Counted from the first letter of the stretch, positions 37,176 to 45,832 are shown. The stretch is 64,000 nt of DNA from Variovorax paradoxus (GCF_022009635.1 NZ_CP091716.1:4169001-4233000); one strand, 5' to 3'. Notes: generated from the letters alone by a model not told the origin. Translations and numbers: made by a program.

Positions 37176-37185
37176 GAGAAAGAAG

Positions 37186-37221
37186 AAAGCCAGCAGGCCC
37201 CGCGCGGGGCCTGCTGGCTTT
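37186..37221. terminator. Bidirectional terminator between bcsC and the GGDEF-EAL gene
   Basis: An 18-bp perfect inverted repeat, AAAGCCAGCAGGCCCCGC with its complement, ends in TTT on one strand and TTT on the other. It lies between convergent genes 10 bp after the bcsC stop, so it can end both transcripts. Confidence 0.85.
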
Positions 37222-37233
37222 CTGCACTTCGGT

Positions 37234-38634
37234 TCAGGCCGCGGGTGGGTCCTGCGGGGGTGGGGTCGTGGCGGGTGCCGCGAGCGCCGGTTCGTCCGGC
37301 GTGCTGGTGTCGCGGCCCCACAGGGGTGCGCTCTCGTAGGCGGCGACCCATTTCACGATGTCCTTGGCGGCCATCGGCATGGCGATGCCGTAGCCCTGGG
37401 CCAGCGTGCAGCCCATGGCGAGCAGCGCCTCGCCCTGCTTCACCGTTTCGACGCCCTCGGCCACGGCCGTGAGCCCCAGCGCATGCAGCAGCGCCAGGAT
37501 GCCCTGCACGATGGCCCGGTCCTGCGCGTTGTCGAGCATGCCGCGCACGAAGGACTGGTCGATCTTCACGGCCGACACCGGCAGTTGGCGCAGGTAGGTC
37601 AGCGACGAATAGCCGGTGCCGAAGTCGTCGATGGTCACGCCCACGCCCAGCGCCTTGCAGGCCTCGACGAACAGCGCCACGTTGGCGAACTGGCTGATGG
37701 CAGTGGTCTCGAGAATCTCCAGCTCGAGCATGCCCGCGCCCAGCTTGGGAAACTGCGAGAGGTGGCGTGCGAGGCGATCGACGAAGTCCCAGCGCATCAT
37801 GTGGCGCGGCGCCACGTTCACGCTGACCGACACCTGCAGACCCGCCAGGCGCCACTGGTGCGCCTGCCACAGCGCGGTGGCGATGGCCCAGTCGCCGACC
37901 TGCTCGACCAGTGCGTCGTCTTCGATGAGCGGCACGAACTGGATCGGCGGCAGCAGGCCGCGCTCCGGATGCTGCCAGCGGATGAGCGCCTCGACGCCGA
38001 CGACCTCGCCGCGGCGCATGTCGACCTTCGGCTGGTAGACCAGGAAGAACTCGCCCTGCAGCAGCCCCTCTTGAATGCGCTGGCGCTCGCGCACCACCTG
38101 CTCGTCGGCGCGTGCCTGCGGAGCGTCGAAGTAATGGACTTTGCCGTCGGCGGCGCGCTTGGCGAAGAAGGCCGCGTGCTGCGCCTGGCGCAATGCGATC
38201 TCGGGCGGCGGGCCATTGCTGTCGAGCATCATCGCGCCGATGCTGGCGTCGATGCTGGCTGTCTGGTCGCGCCAGGTCCAGGGCTCGGCCAGCGCGTTCT
38301 GGATGCGTTCGAGCACCTGCGCGCATTGCGAGGTGCCCAGGCCGGCGAACACCGCCGCGAACTCGTCACCGCCCACGCGGGCCATGACGCTTTCGCGCGG
38401 CAGCTGTGCCTTGATGCGGCGCGCGACCTCTTCGAGCGCCGCATTGCCGGCAACCATGCCGAGGCGGTCGTTGAGCTCGGCGAAACGATCGACGTCGAGA
38501 TAGCAGACGGCCGCGAGGCGCTTGCCCGCACGTGCCCAGTCGTCCATCAGGGGACGCAGCACTTCATCTGGCGGCAGGCGTGCTGAACCGTCGTAATGCG
38601 ACGGCAGAGAGACGGGGGGTTGCTTGATCGACAA
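37234..38634 (-). CDS. GGDEF-EAL cyclic-di-GMP signalling protein
   Basis: 466-residue soluble protein with an N-terminal GGDEF domain (about 30-190) and a C-terminal EAL domain (about 195-440). The GGDEF motif (RVGGDEF near residue 90) is intact, but the preceding residues do not form the RxxD I-site. The EAL domain retains all usual catalytic residues: GVEALIRW, SVNVAP, LEILET, TIDDFGTGYSSL, VKIDQSFV and AEGVET. It can be predicted to hydrolyse c-di-GMP, with the GGDEF half active or a GTP sensor. The predicted start is TTG 38634 with a distant GGAG. It is convergent with the cellulose operon, whose synthase has a PilZ domain, so local control of cellulose is likely. Confidence 0.92.
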   Translation of the reverse strand: MSIKQPPVSLPSHYDGSARLPPDEVLRPLMDDWARAGKRLAAVCYLDVDRFAELNDRLGMVAGNAALEEVARRIKAQLPRESVMARVGGDEFAAVFAGLGTSQCAQVLERIQNALAEPWTWRDQTASIDASIGAMMLDSNGPPPEIALRQAQHAAFFAKRAADGKVHYFDAPQARADEQVVRERQRIQEGLLQGEFFLVYQPKVDMRRGEVVGVEALIRWQHPERGLLPPIQFVPLIEDDALVEQVGDWAIATALWQAHQWRLAGLQVSVSVNVAPRHMMRWDFVDRLARHLSQFPKLGAGMLELEILETTAISQFANVALFVEACKALGVGVTIDDFGTGYSSLTYLRQLPVSAVKIDQSFVRGMLDNAQDRAIVQGILALLHALGLTAVAEGVETVKQGEALLAMGCTLAQGYGIAMPMAAKDIVKWVAAYESAPLWGRDTSTPDEPALAAPATTPPPQDPPAA

Positions 38635-38769
38635 AAGACTGTGGCTCCGGAAAGTCGCGAGCTATTGTTCTCCCAATTCTGGCCGTTCGGCGCTTTGGAG
38701 CGCGGATTTGTGACAGCCGCTGTGTGCGCACAACACATGTGCATGCAAAAAAGGGCTTTCTCTTCGCGC

Positions 38770-39105
38770 CTAACCGCAATATGCACCCACCACGCGGCCT
38801 GCGGCCTCCACCTGGATGTTGAGCCGCGTGGCGTCCTGGGCCGGATCGGGGGAATCGGCGGGCAGCACGGTACGGGCCATCCGGGCACCGGCACGCTGGC
38901 GCATTTCCTCGATCAGCAAAGGGGAAACACGCAGTCCGAGGCCGAAGCGCGCGGCGCCGGCCTGGCAGGTCTCGGGCGGCGGCGCGAAGCCGGGCGGCTC
39001 GGGCACTTCGGAGGTCAGCGGCCGGTCGGCAGGAGGTGACTGGCAGCCGGCAAGCGCGAGCACGAGGGTGGCCAGGGCGAGGTAGCGGCCGTTCGTCATA
39101 TGCAT
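38770..39105 (-). CDS. Peptidase inhibitor I78 family lipoprotein
   Basis: 111 residues. The signal peptide ends in Leu-Ala-Gly-Cys (Cys near residue 21), followed by a Pro-rich stretch. The last 65 residues fit the I78 (elastase inhibitor AFLEI/PF11720) pattern: a Cys after the linker, [31 protein letters not shown], the core [19 protein letters not shown] with conserved Arg-Leu-Asn, and a terminal Cys pairing with the first. The ATG at 39105 has GGAGG 6 nt upstream. Such proteins may guard envelope proteins against secreted serine proteases; no protease gene is next to it. Confidence 0.8.
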   Translation of the reverse strand: MHMTNGRYLALATLVLALAGCQSPPADRPLTSEVPEPPGFAPPPETCQAGAARFGLGLRVSPLLIEEMRQRAGARMARTVLPADSPDPAQDATRLNIQVEAAGRVVGAYCG

Positions 39106-39265
39106 TCATTTCCTCCGGGAATCGAGTCGGGAGCCTGTTCTGCGGCAGAGGTTAAGCCAGCGGGCCGCAAGGCATCAACTAATTCGCATGGCCATGGCCG
39201 GGCCTTGGCCGCCAGGCGTATGCTGGATGCGACGCGCGCAGCCCCGGCCATCGGCCGCACACCTC

Positions 39266-39943
39266 ATGACACAGCCTCCCGCCACCGTTTTCCTGATCGA
39301 CGTCGACAACACCCTGCTCGACAACGACCGCGTCATCGCCGACCTTCGCGCCCATCTCGAGGAGAACTTCGGCGCCGAAAGCTCCGCCCGCTACTGGGAC
39401 GCGCTGGAGGCGCTGCGCGCCGAGCTCGGCTATGTCGACTACCTGGGCGCGCTGCAGCGCTACCGTGCCGAGGAAAGCCGCCGCGGCATGAGCGACTCGC
39501 GCCTGCTGCTGATGTCGGGCTTCCTGATCGACTACCCCTTCGCCGACCGCCTCTATCCCGGCGCGCTCGATGCGCTGAAGCACCTGCGCCGGCACGGCCC
39601 CACGGTGATACTGTCCGACGGCGACGTGGTGTTCCAGCCGCGCAAGGTGCAGCGCTCGGGCCTGTGGGACGCCACCGAAGGCCGCGTGCTGATCTACGTG
39701 CACAAGGAAGAAATGCTCGACGCCGTCGCGCAAAGCCACCCCGCCAGGCATTACGTGATGATCGACGACAAGCTGCGCATTCTCTCGGCCATGAAGGCCG
39801 TCTGGGGGCCCCGTCTGACGACGGTCTTCGTGCGGCAGGGGCACTATGCGCTGGATGCGCAGGCCATTGCCGCCTACGCTCCCGCCGACATCACCATCGA
39901 ACGCATCGGCGACCTGATCAACTTCGACTTTCCATCGACATGA
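39266..39943 (+). CDS. HAD-superfamily hydrolase
   Basis: 225 residues from the ATG at 39266, chosen because family members begin close to the first catalytic motif; a longer reading from 39188 gives a non-conserved leader. HAD motif I is [10 protein letters not shown] near residue 11, motif II Ser-Asp lies in [14 protein letters not shown], and the motif IV acidic pair is in [11 protein letters not shown]. It is a cytoplasmic phosphatase or phosphotransferase of unknown substrate. Its stop overlaps the pgm start (ATGA at 39940-39943), so it may act on a sugar phosphate connected to that pathway. Confidence 0.85.
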   Translation: MTQPPATVFLIDVDNTLLDNDRVIADLRAHLEENFGAESSARYWDALEALRAELGYVDYLGALQRYRAEESRRGMSDSRLLLMSGFLIDYPFADRLYPGALDALKHLRRHGPTVILSDGDVVFQPRKVQRSGLWDATEGRVLIYVHKEEMLDAVAQSHPARHYVMIDDKLRILSAMKAVWGPRLTTVFVRQGHYALDAQAIAAYAPADITIERIGDLINFDFPST

Positions 39944-41595
39944 GCCAAGCCACCAATCCCCTCGCGGGCCAGCCCGCCCCGCTCGACCTGCTGGTCAATG
40001 TGCCGCGCCTGATCTCGGCCTACTACACCGGCCGGCCCGATCCGTCCGTGCCGGCCCAGCGGGTGGCCTTCGGCACCTCGGGCCATCGCGGCTCGTCGTT
40101 CGACAACGCGTTCAACGAATGGCATGTGCTGGCCATCAGCCAGGCGATCTGCGACTACCGCAGGCAAAAAGGCATCGACGGCCCGCTGTTCCTGGGCATC
40201 GACACGCATGCGCTGTCGACGCCGGCGTTCAACAGCGCGGTGGAAGTGCTGGCCGCCAACGGCGTCGAGCTGATGATCTCGAAGGACGACGAATACACGC
40301 CCACGCCGGCCGTCTCGCACGCCATCCTGGTCTACAACCGCGGGCGCACCGAAGGTCTGGCCGACGGCATCGTCATCACGCCTTCGCACAACCCGCCCGA
40401 AAGCGGCGGCTTCAAGTACAACCCGCCCAACGGCGGACCGGCCGGCACCGACATCACTTCGGCCGTCGAGGCCGCGGCCAACAAGATGCTGGCCAACAAC
40501 CTCGAAGGCGTGAAGCGCCTGCCGCTCGCACAAGCACTGCGCGCCGACACCACGCACCGGCATGACTACCTGAACACCTATGTCGAAGACCTGGCGCAGG
40601 TGCTCGACATGGACGCCATCCGCGGCGTGGCCATCGATCTTGGCGTCGATCCGCTGGGCGGTGCGGGCGTGCACTACTGGCCGGCAATCGCCGAGCGCTA
40701 CAAGCTGAACCGCCTGAACGTGCTGAGCCAGGAGGTCGACCCCACCTTCCGATTCATGTCGCTCGACTGGGACGGCCGCATCCGCATGGACCCGTCGTCG
40801 CCCGATGCGATGCACAAGCTCATCGCGCTGAAGGACCGCTTCGGCATCGCCTTCGCCTGCGACACCGACCACGACCGTCACGGCGTGGTCTCGGGCAGCA
40901 CTGGGCTGATGCAGCCGAACAGCTACCTCGCGGTGATGATCGACTACCTCTACACGCACCGCCCGCAATGGCCGGCGCAGGCGGCCGTCGGCAAGACGGT
41001 GGTGAGCAGCCAGATGATCGATCGCGTCACCGCGCGGCTCGGGCGCAAGCTGTACGAGGTGCCCGTGGGCTTCAAGTGGTTCGTCGACGGACTGGTCGAT
41101 GCGTCGCTGGCCTTCGGCGGCGAGGAAAGCGCGGGCGCAACCTTCCTGCGCAAGGACGGCTCGGTGTGGACCACCGACAAGGACGGCATGGTGCCCGCCC
41201 TGCTCTCCGCCGAGATTGCGGCGCGCACCGGCCGCGACCCCGGCGAGCGCTATGCCGAGCTGACGCAGGCGCTGGGCCAGCCGGTGTCGGACCGCGTGGA
41301 CGCTGCGGCCACGGTCGAGCAGAAGAAGCGGCTCTCAAACCTGTCTCCCGCGCAGATCAAGTCGACCGAGCTGGCGGGCGACAAGATTGTCGACGTGCTG
41401 AGCCATGCGCCGGGCAACGGCGCGGCCATCGGCGGCGTGAAGGTGGTGACCGCGAACGGCTGGTTCGCGGCGCGGCCCTCGGGCACGGAGAACATCTACA
41501 AGATCTACGGCGAGAGCTTCAAGGGCCCGGATCATCTGGCGCGCATTCTCGAAGAAGCGCAGCAGGTGGTCGATGGAGCGCTGTCGGGCGGTTGA
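39940..41595 (+). CDS. pgm: Phosphoglucomutase (alpha-D-glucose-1,6-bisphosphate type)
   Basis: 551 residues; interconverts glucose-6-phosphate and glucose-1-phosphate, which supplies UDP-glucose for cellulose and other glucans. Catalytic phosphoserine loop [11 protein letters not shown] (near residue 147), metal site CDTDHDRHG (near 307), sugar-binding [12 protein letters not shown] (near 388) and phosphate-binding [16 protein letters not shown] (near 510) are all present. It starts within the HAD gene stop (ATGA), and a small PPC-domain gene begins 4 nt after its stop, giving a three-gene operon. It lies 2.8 kb from the cellulose operon. Confidence 0.95.
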   Translation: MSQATNPLAGQPAPLDLLVNVPRLISAYYTGRPDPSVPAQRVAFGTSGHRGSSFDNAFNEWHVLAISQAICDYRRQKGIDGPLFLGIDTHALSTPAFNSAVEVLAANGVELMISKDDEYTPTPAVSHAILVYNRGRTEGLADGIVITPSHNPPESGGFKYNPPNGGPAGTDITSAVEAAANKMLANNLEGVKRLPLAQALRADTTHRHDYLNTYVEDLAQVLDMDAIRGVAIDLGVDPLGGAGVHYWPAIAERYKLNRLNVLSQEVDPTFRFMSLDWDGRIRMDPSSPDAMHKLIALKDRFGIAFACDTDHDRHGVVSGSTGLMQPNSYLAVMIDYLYTHRPQWPAQAAVGKTVVSSQMIDRVTARLGRKLYEVPVGFKWFVDGLVDASLAFGGEESAGATFLRKDGSVWTTDKDGMVPALLSAEIAARTGRDPGERYAELTQALGQPVSDRVDAAATVEQKKRLSNLSPAQIKSTELAGDKIVDVLSHAPGNGAAIGGVKVVTANGWFAARPSGTENIYKIYGESFKGPDHLARILEEAQQVVDGALSGG

Positions 41596-41599
41596 GCGC

Positions 41600-41998
41600 A
41601 TGCGGACGCTGGTGCTGCGGCTGAATCCGGGCGACGACCTGCGCGCGTCGCTCGACGCGGCGCTAAAGAAAGGCGGCGACGACGCGGCCTTCGTGGTCTC
41701 GGGCATCGGCAGCCTGCGTGGCGCGAGCATCCGGTTCGCGGGCGCGGAGAACGCCGCGCGCATCGAAGGCGATCTGGAAATCCTCACGCTGGCGGGCAGC
41801 CTGTCGCCGGACGGCTCGCACCTGCACATCAGCGTGTCGGATGCCGATGGGCGCGTCTTCGGCGGGCACGCGGCGCCGGGGTGCACCGTGCGCACGACCG
41901 CCGAGGTGCTGGTTGCGTGGCTGCCCGAGTGGCATTTCAGCCGGACGCACGACGCGACGACGGGCTATGCCGAGCTCGCGCCGCGCCTCAAGACCTGA
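41600..41998 (+). CDS. PPC/DUF296 domain protein (possible DNA-binding)
   Basis: 132 residues, entirely one PPC domain: MRTLVLRLNPGDDLRASL, FVVSGIGSLRGASIRFAG, LEILTLAGSLSPDGSHLH and HISVSDADGRVFGGHAAPG contain the Ile-Gly-Ser, Ser-Gly and His-x-His-x-Ser pattern characteristic of this trimeric fold. Bacterial members bind metal, and some are annotated DNA-binding by analogy to plant AHL proteins; function is not settled. The ATG at 41600 is 4 nt after the pgm stop, so it belongs to that operon. It is convergent with hom with only 6 bp between stops. Confidence 0.85.
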   Translation: MRTLVLRLNPGDDLRASLDAALKKGGDDAAFVVSGIGSLRGASIRFAGAENAARIEGDLEILTLAGSLSPDGSHLHISVSDADGRVFGGHAAPGCTVRTTAEVLVAWLPEWHFSRTHDATTGYAELAPRLKT

Positions 41999-42004
41999 AA
42001 AGGC

Positions 42005-43369
42005 TCACTCGGCGAGCTCTTCCACCCGCAGCGTCGTCACGGCTCCGGCCACCGCCGCGTGTTCCTGCAGCGCGTGCACCGCGAGGTCCAACGTGCCCTG
42101 CGTCACCTGCCCGGTCAGCACCAGCACCTGGGGCCCCGCGCCAGCGGACTCGGCCGCCAGCGCGACCTGACGCACCGGCACCTTCTGCTCTGCAAGGCAG
42201 GCCGTGACCGCCTGGATCTGGCTCACGGCGTGCACCGGCACGCGCAGGTAGTGCAAGGTGTCGACCGCGGCGCGCGGCAGCACCGTCAAGGCGTTCGTCG
42301 CATGCGCATGGACGCCCAGGTGCGGCACGTGCTGGGCGGCATCGACGCCGTCGAGCCGCGCCACGTCCACGAGGTCGGCGATCACGGCCGATCCCGTCTG
42401 CTCCGAACCTGCGCCGGCGCCGTAGTACATCGTGAGGCCCGCCGCATCGCTCTTGACCATGACCGCGTTCATCGATCCCTTCACATGCGCCATCAGGTGA
42501 TCGGCGGGCACGAGCACGGGCTGCACGCGCAGCTCGACGCCCGACGCCTGCCGGCGCGCCACGCCCAGCAGCTTGATGCAAAAGCCGAGTTGCTCGGCGC
42601 AGGCCACGTCGATGCCCTGCAGGCCGGTGATGCCCTCGACCTGCGCGTCGGCAAAGCGCAGCGGCATGCCGAATGCGTTGGCCGCGAGCAGGGTCAGCTT
42701 GTGGGCGGCGTCGATGCCTTCGATGTCGAAGGTCGGGTCGGCTTCGGCATAGCCCAGCGCCTGGGCCTGCGCGAGCGCGGCGGCAAAGTCCAGGCCCTCG
42801 TCGCGCATCTTGCTGAGGATGAAATTGGTGGTGCCGTTGATGATGCCCGCCACCCATTCAATGCGGTTGCCCGCGAGCCCTTCGCGCAGCGCCTTGATGA
42901 TGGGAATGCTCACGGCCACCGCGCCTTCGTAGGCGACGACCACGCCTTGCTCGCGCGCGGCCGCGAAGATCTCGGTGCCATGCACGGCCAGCAGGGCCTT
43001 GTTGGCCGTCACCACGTGCTTGCCGTGCGCGATGGCGGCCAGCACCCAGTCGCGCGCGGGGCCGGTGCCGCCGGCCACTTCCACCACCACGTCGACATCG
43101 GGGTGCGTGGCCACGTGCATCGCGTCGGCCGTGAGCGCAACGCCCTCGCCCACGATACCAACGGCCCGCGCCAGGTTGCGCGCCGCGACGATCACGAGCT
43201 CGATCGAACGGCCGGCCCGCGCCGCGATGTCGGCCCGGTTGCGCGCCAGCACGCGGAAGGTGCCGGAGCCCACGGTGCCGATGCCGATCATCCCCACGCG
43301 CAGGGTACGAATGGCCGCGGGACGGCGGCTGTGCAAGGGCTCGAGGGATTCAACGGGATCGCGGTACAT
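42005..43369 (-). CDS. hom: Homoserine dehydrogenase
   Basis: 454 residues; reduces aspartate-semialdehyde to homoserine, the branch point to threonine, isoleucine and methionine. The NAD(P) loop is VGMIGIGTVGSGTF (near residue 25), the catalytic region includes GIINGTTNFILSKM with a Lys later in the family pattern AADPTFDIEG/DAAHKLTLLAANAFG, and an ACT regulatory domain occupies about residues 360-454. The ATG at 43369 was chosen because CTGGAG lies 6 nt before it; upstream ATG codons would lie inside or beyond that site. A terminator and leader ORF precede it (43384-43601), so expression is probably attenuated by threonine/isoleucine supply. Confidence 0.94.
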   Translation of the reverse strand: MYRDPVESLEPLHSRRPAAIRTLRVGMIGIGTVGSGTFRVLARNRADIAARAGRSIELVIVAARNLARAVGIVGEGVALTADAMHVATHPDVDVVVEVAGGTGPARDWVLAAIAHGKHVVTANKALLAVHGTEIFAAAREQGVVVAYEGAVAVSIPIIKALREGLAGNRIEWVAGIINGTTNFILSKMRDEGLDFAAALAQAQALGYAEADPTFDIEGIDAAHKLTLLAANAFGMPLRFADAQVEGITGLQGIDVACAEQLGFCIKLLGVARRQASGVELRVQPVLVPADHLMAHVKGSMNAVMVKSDAAGLTMYYGAGAGSEQTGSAVIADLVDVARLDGVDAAQHVPHLGVHAHATNALTVLPRAAVDTLHYLRVPVHAVSQIQAVTACLAEQKVPVRQVALAAESAGAGPQVLVLTGQVTQGTLDLAVHALQEHAAVAGAVTTLRVEELAE

Positions 43370-43383
43370 GGACATCTCCAGAC

Positions 43384-43416
43384 GAAAAAACAAAACCCAG
43401 CTGCCAGAGCTGGGTT
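43384..43416 (-). terminator. Attenuator terminator before hom
   Basis: On the minus strand AACCCAGCT-CTGGC-AGCTGGGTT (9-bp stem, 5-nt loop) runs into TTTTGTTTTTT, then the hom ribosome binding site. Its place between a Thr/Ile-rich leader ORF and the gene marks it as a transcription attenuator. Confidence 0.8.
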
Positions 43417-43443
43417 CATTCGTTCGGGGAGAGAGCGATACAC

Positions 43444-43485
43444 CAGGTGGCTGCCGGAACGGCCACCTGCGCGTGTCAGGTGACC
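43444..43485 (-). promoter_or_regulatory. Alternative hairpins between leader peptide and hom terminator
   Basis: Two mutually exclusive stems share the segment GCGCAGGTGGCC: a 9-bp stem (one GU) joins the end of the leader ORF (GGTCACCTG) with CAGGTGGCC across 7 nt, and an 8-bp stem joins CAGGTGGC with GCCACCTG across 10 nt. A further segment, GCCACCTGG, can pair partly with the terminator's left arm and loop. This is the kind of switching expected of an attenuator, though I could not establish which state favours readthrough. Confidence 0.5.
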
Positions 43486-43601
43486 GCGGTGGTAATGGTG
43501 GTAATCATTCGAGCAACAACCATCGCCTGCGCGGAGGCAGGCGGCATCATGCGAGCCATCAGGGCTGCGTTGGATGCGGGGTTGAGGTTGAGGCTCGACA
43601 T
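43476..43601 (-). CDS. Threonine/isoleucine leader peptide of hom (thrL-like)
   Basis: A 41-codon ORF, MSSLNLNPASNAALMARMM, then PPASAQAMVVAR, ends MITTITTAVT-stop: five Thr codons (all ACC) and two Ile codons in the last ten codons. Starvation for the end products of the pathway that hom feeds would stall ribosomes exactly there. It is followed by alternative hairpins and a terminator directly upstream of hom. A -10-like TACACT (43612-43617) would start the transcript about 4 nt before this ATG, so the leader may be nearly leaderless; there is no good Shine-Dalgarno sequence. Shorter starts (ATG codons 15, 18, 19, 27 or 32) are possible. Confidence 0.7.
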   Translation of the reverse strand: MSSLNLNPASNAALMARMMPPASAQAMVVARMITTITTAVT

Positions 43602-43639
43602 GAAGGCCAGGAGTGTACCGCAGCTGGCCGACGCCCGGC

Positions 43640-44695
43640 TCAGGGCGCCGCCGACAGGCGCTTTTCGAGCCACACGCTGTAGCGCGAGAGCCCGAAGCAC
43701 AGCACCCAGTACACGGCCGCGATGAAAAGGTAGCCCTCGAGGTAGAAAGGCCGCCACGTCGGGTCGCCGCCCAGTGCCAGCCCCAGCGCACCGGTCAACT
43801 CGAACAGGCCGACCACGGTGACCAGCGAAGTGTCTTTCAGCGTGCCGACCACGCTGTTGGTCAGCGCCGGCACCACCAGGCGCAGCGCCTGCGGCAGCAC
43901 GATGTCGCGCTGCACCGGCCAGCGGCCGAAGCCCAGCGCCATCGCCACTTCGGTCTGCCCGCGCGGCACCGCCTGCAGGCCACCGCGGATGATCTCGGCC
44001 AGATAGGCGGCCACGAACAGCGTGAGGCCCGCGAGCACGCGCACCAGCACGTCGGGCTGCCAGCCGGCCGGCCACAACAGCGGCAGCAGGAACGAGGCCA
44101 TGAACAGCACCGAGATCAGCGGCACGCCCCGCACCAGCTCGATGTAGCTCGCGCTCAGCGTGCGCACCACCGGCCAGCCCGAGCGGCGACCCAATGCCAG
44201 CAGCAACGCGAGTGGAAAGGCCAGCGCCAGTCCCACGACGGCGAGCCCGATGGTCAAAGGCAGGCCGCCCCATCGGCTGGTCGGCACGCCGCTCAGCCCC
44301 AGCACGCCGCCGCGCATCAGCAGCACGAACAGCAGCAGCGCGACAATCCACAGCGGCGCCAGCCACCAACGCCAGCTGCGCGGCCAGGCGCTGAGCACGG
44401 TGACGGCCGACAGCACGACCACCGCGACCGCCGGCCGCCATTGCTCTTCATACGGAAAGCGCCCGAAAAGCATCGGCCGCCACTTCTCGGCCACCACACC
44501 CCAGCAGGCGCCGTGCTGCACCGCGCGGCAGGCCTCGGCATCGGGACGGAACACCGCATGCACCACGCCCCATTCGACGACATGGAAGCCGCCCCACGCC
44601 AGCAGCGCAAGCAGCAGCACCGTCGCCAGCGCACGCAGCGGCGAACCCCAGAGTTCGCTGCGCCACGCGATGGGGCCTTGCGCGACATTCCTCAT
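43640..44695 (-). CDS. aapM: Polar amino acid ABC transporter permease, AapM/BztC type
   Basis: 351 residues from the ATG at 44695, which overlaps the stop of the upstream permease (ATGA). It is an integral membrane permease of the HisM family with a long N-terminal extension of extra helices, as in AapM/BztC. The EAA-loop region ALGFGRWPVQRDIVLPQALRL (residues near 265, in two parts) couples to an ATPase. Together with aapQ and aapJ it forms a general L-amino acid importer of the inner membrane. No ATPase gene (aapP) follows; the next gene is the hom leader. Confidence 0.88.
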   Translation of the reverse strand: MRNVAQGPIAWRSELWGSPLRALATVLLLALLAWGGFHVVEWGVVHAVFRPDAEACRAVQHGACWGVVAEKWRPMLFGRFPYEEQWRPAVAVVVLSAVTVLSAWPRSWRWWLAPLWIVALLLFVLLMRGGVLGLSGVPTSRWGGLPLTIGLAVVGLALAFPLALLLALGRRSGWPVVRTLSASYIELVRGVPLISVLFMASFLLPLLWPAGWQPDVLVRVLAGLTLFVAAYLAEIIRGGLQAVPRGQTEVAMALGFGRWPVQRDIVLPQALRLVVPALTNSVVGTLKDTSLVTVVGLFELTGALGLALGGDPTWRPFYLEGYLFIAAVYWVLCFGLSRYSVWLEKRLSAAP

Positions 44696-45705
44696 CGCCA
44701 CCCTCGCAGCGCGACGCGCGCGTTGTAGCGGTTCATTCCGAAGGAAATCAGCAGCGAGAGCAGCAGGTAGACCGCCATGATGATGGCAATGCACTCGAAG
44801 GCGCGGCCATTGGAGCCGATGGTGGTGTTGGCCACCGACACCAGCTCCGGATAGCCGACGGCCACCGCGAGCGAAGAGTTCTTGGTCAGGCTCAGCAGCT
44901 GATTGGTCAGCGAAGGCACGATCACCCGCAACGCCTGCGGCAGGATCACGATGCGCAACTGCTGCCCCGAAGAAAGACCCAGTGCCTGCCCCGCCAGCAC
45001 CTGGCCCTGTGAAACCGAGAGGATGCCGGCGCGCACGATTTCCGCCACGAACGCCGCCGAATAGAAAGTCAGCCCGGCAACGATGGTCACGTACTCCGGG
45101 CTCAGCGCGGCACCGCCGCTCACGCCGAAATTACCGCGCTCCGGCCACTCGAAATGCGTAGGCCACCAGCCGCCCTCGGCCGCCACGGGCCAAGGCACGC
45201 TCAAGCCGCCCTTGCTGAGCCACACGCCCGGCAGCAGGTGCACGGGCTCGGTCGGATCGGGCAGCAGGTTCGCCATCGCGAAGGCCAGCATCAGCAGTTG
45301 CACCAGCAGCGGCACATTGCGCAGCAGCTCCACATACGCGGTGCAGATGCCGCGCAGCAGCACATGCGGCGCGAGCCTGCCGATACCGATCAGCGTGCCG
45401 AGCACCACCGAGAAAATGGCCGCCGGCACCGCCGCGCGCACCGTGTTGATCAGGCCCGCGAGAAAGGCGCGCCAGAACGGCTGGCTGGCATCGAAATCGA
45501 GCCAGCCCTCGCTGATGGAAAAGCCCGCGGGCTCGGTCAGGAAATCGAAGCCCGAGCGAACGCCGCGCGCGCGGAGCACCTCGAGCGCGTGGTGCACCAC
45601 CCAGACGGCACCGGCCACCACGGCCAGCACCAGCAGCACCTGCACCGCCCAGGCCAGCCAGACGCCGCGGCGCGACGAGGCAACGGCATCTCTGCGCATT
45701 GCCAT
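44692..45705 (-). CDS. aapQ: Polar amino acid ABC transporter permease, AapQ/BztB type
   Basis: 337 residues with the typical long periplasmic segment between the first helix (about 18-40, VQVLLVLAVVAGAVWVVHHA) and the conserved permease core. The core holds GTLIGIGRLAPHVL, ELLRNVPLLVQLL and the EAA-type loop ALGLSSGQQLRIVILPQALRV (in two parts). It pairs with AapM to form the translocation channel for the AapJ ligand. It starts at ATG 45705, 127 bp after aapJ; the gap holds a repeat with hairpins that may lower permease expression relative to the binding protein. Its last codon overlaps the aapM start. Confidence 0.88.
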   Translation of the reverse strand: MAMRRDAVASSRRGVWLAWAVQVLLVLAVVAGAVWVVHHALEVLRARGVRSGFDFLTEPAGFSISEGWLDFDASQPFWRAFLAGLINTVRAAVPAAIFSVVLGTLIGIGRLAPHVLLRGICTAYVELLRNVPLLVQLLMLAFAMANLLPDPTEPVHLLPGVWLSKGGLSVPWPVAAEGGWWPTHFEWPERGNFGVSGGAALSPEYVTIVAGLTFYSAAFVAEIVRAGILSVSQGQVLAGQALGLSSGQQLRIVILPQALRVIVPSLTNQLLSLTKNSSLAVAVGYPELVSVANTTIGSNGRAFECIAIIMAVYLLLSLLISFGMNRYNARVALRGWR

Positions 45706-45736
45706 CAGCTCGCGGACCTGCTGCGATCAAATGCCA

Positions 45737-45830
45737 GGAACACCGCGGAACCGGCTTCGCCGGGCCGCAGGTGTTGCCCCCGGCGAGGGGGGTGGCGCAG
45801 CGACACGAAGTGCGCGAAGCCTGGGGGAGG
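45737..45830. repeat. GC-rich intergenic repeat between aapJ and aapQ
   Basis: On the minus strand the segment begins GCCTCCCCCAGGCTTCGCGC and contains CTTCGTGTCGCTGCGCCACC and CCCGGCGAAGCCGG; it looks like an intergenic element I recall in Variovorax and relatives, usually translated in silico as PPGFAHFVSLRHPPRRGQH. It holds several short inverted repeats (CCGGCttcgCCGG). The window contains only this copy. Confidence 0.45.
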
Positions 45831-45832
45831 CA

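Noticed and set aside
38723..38732. TGTGCGCACA palindrome upstream of the GGDEF-EAL gene as a CRP or FNR site
   Set aside because: Only ten bases are symmetric and the flanks do not match either consensus.
43476..44441. A 321-codon minus-strand frame ending in the Thr run
   Set aside because: Most of it is an off-frame reading of aapM. Only the last 41 codons, after the aapM stop, make sense as the leader peptide.
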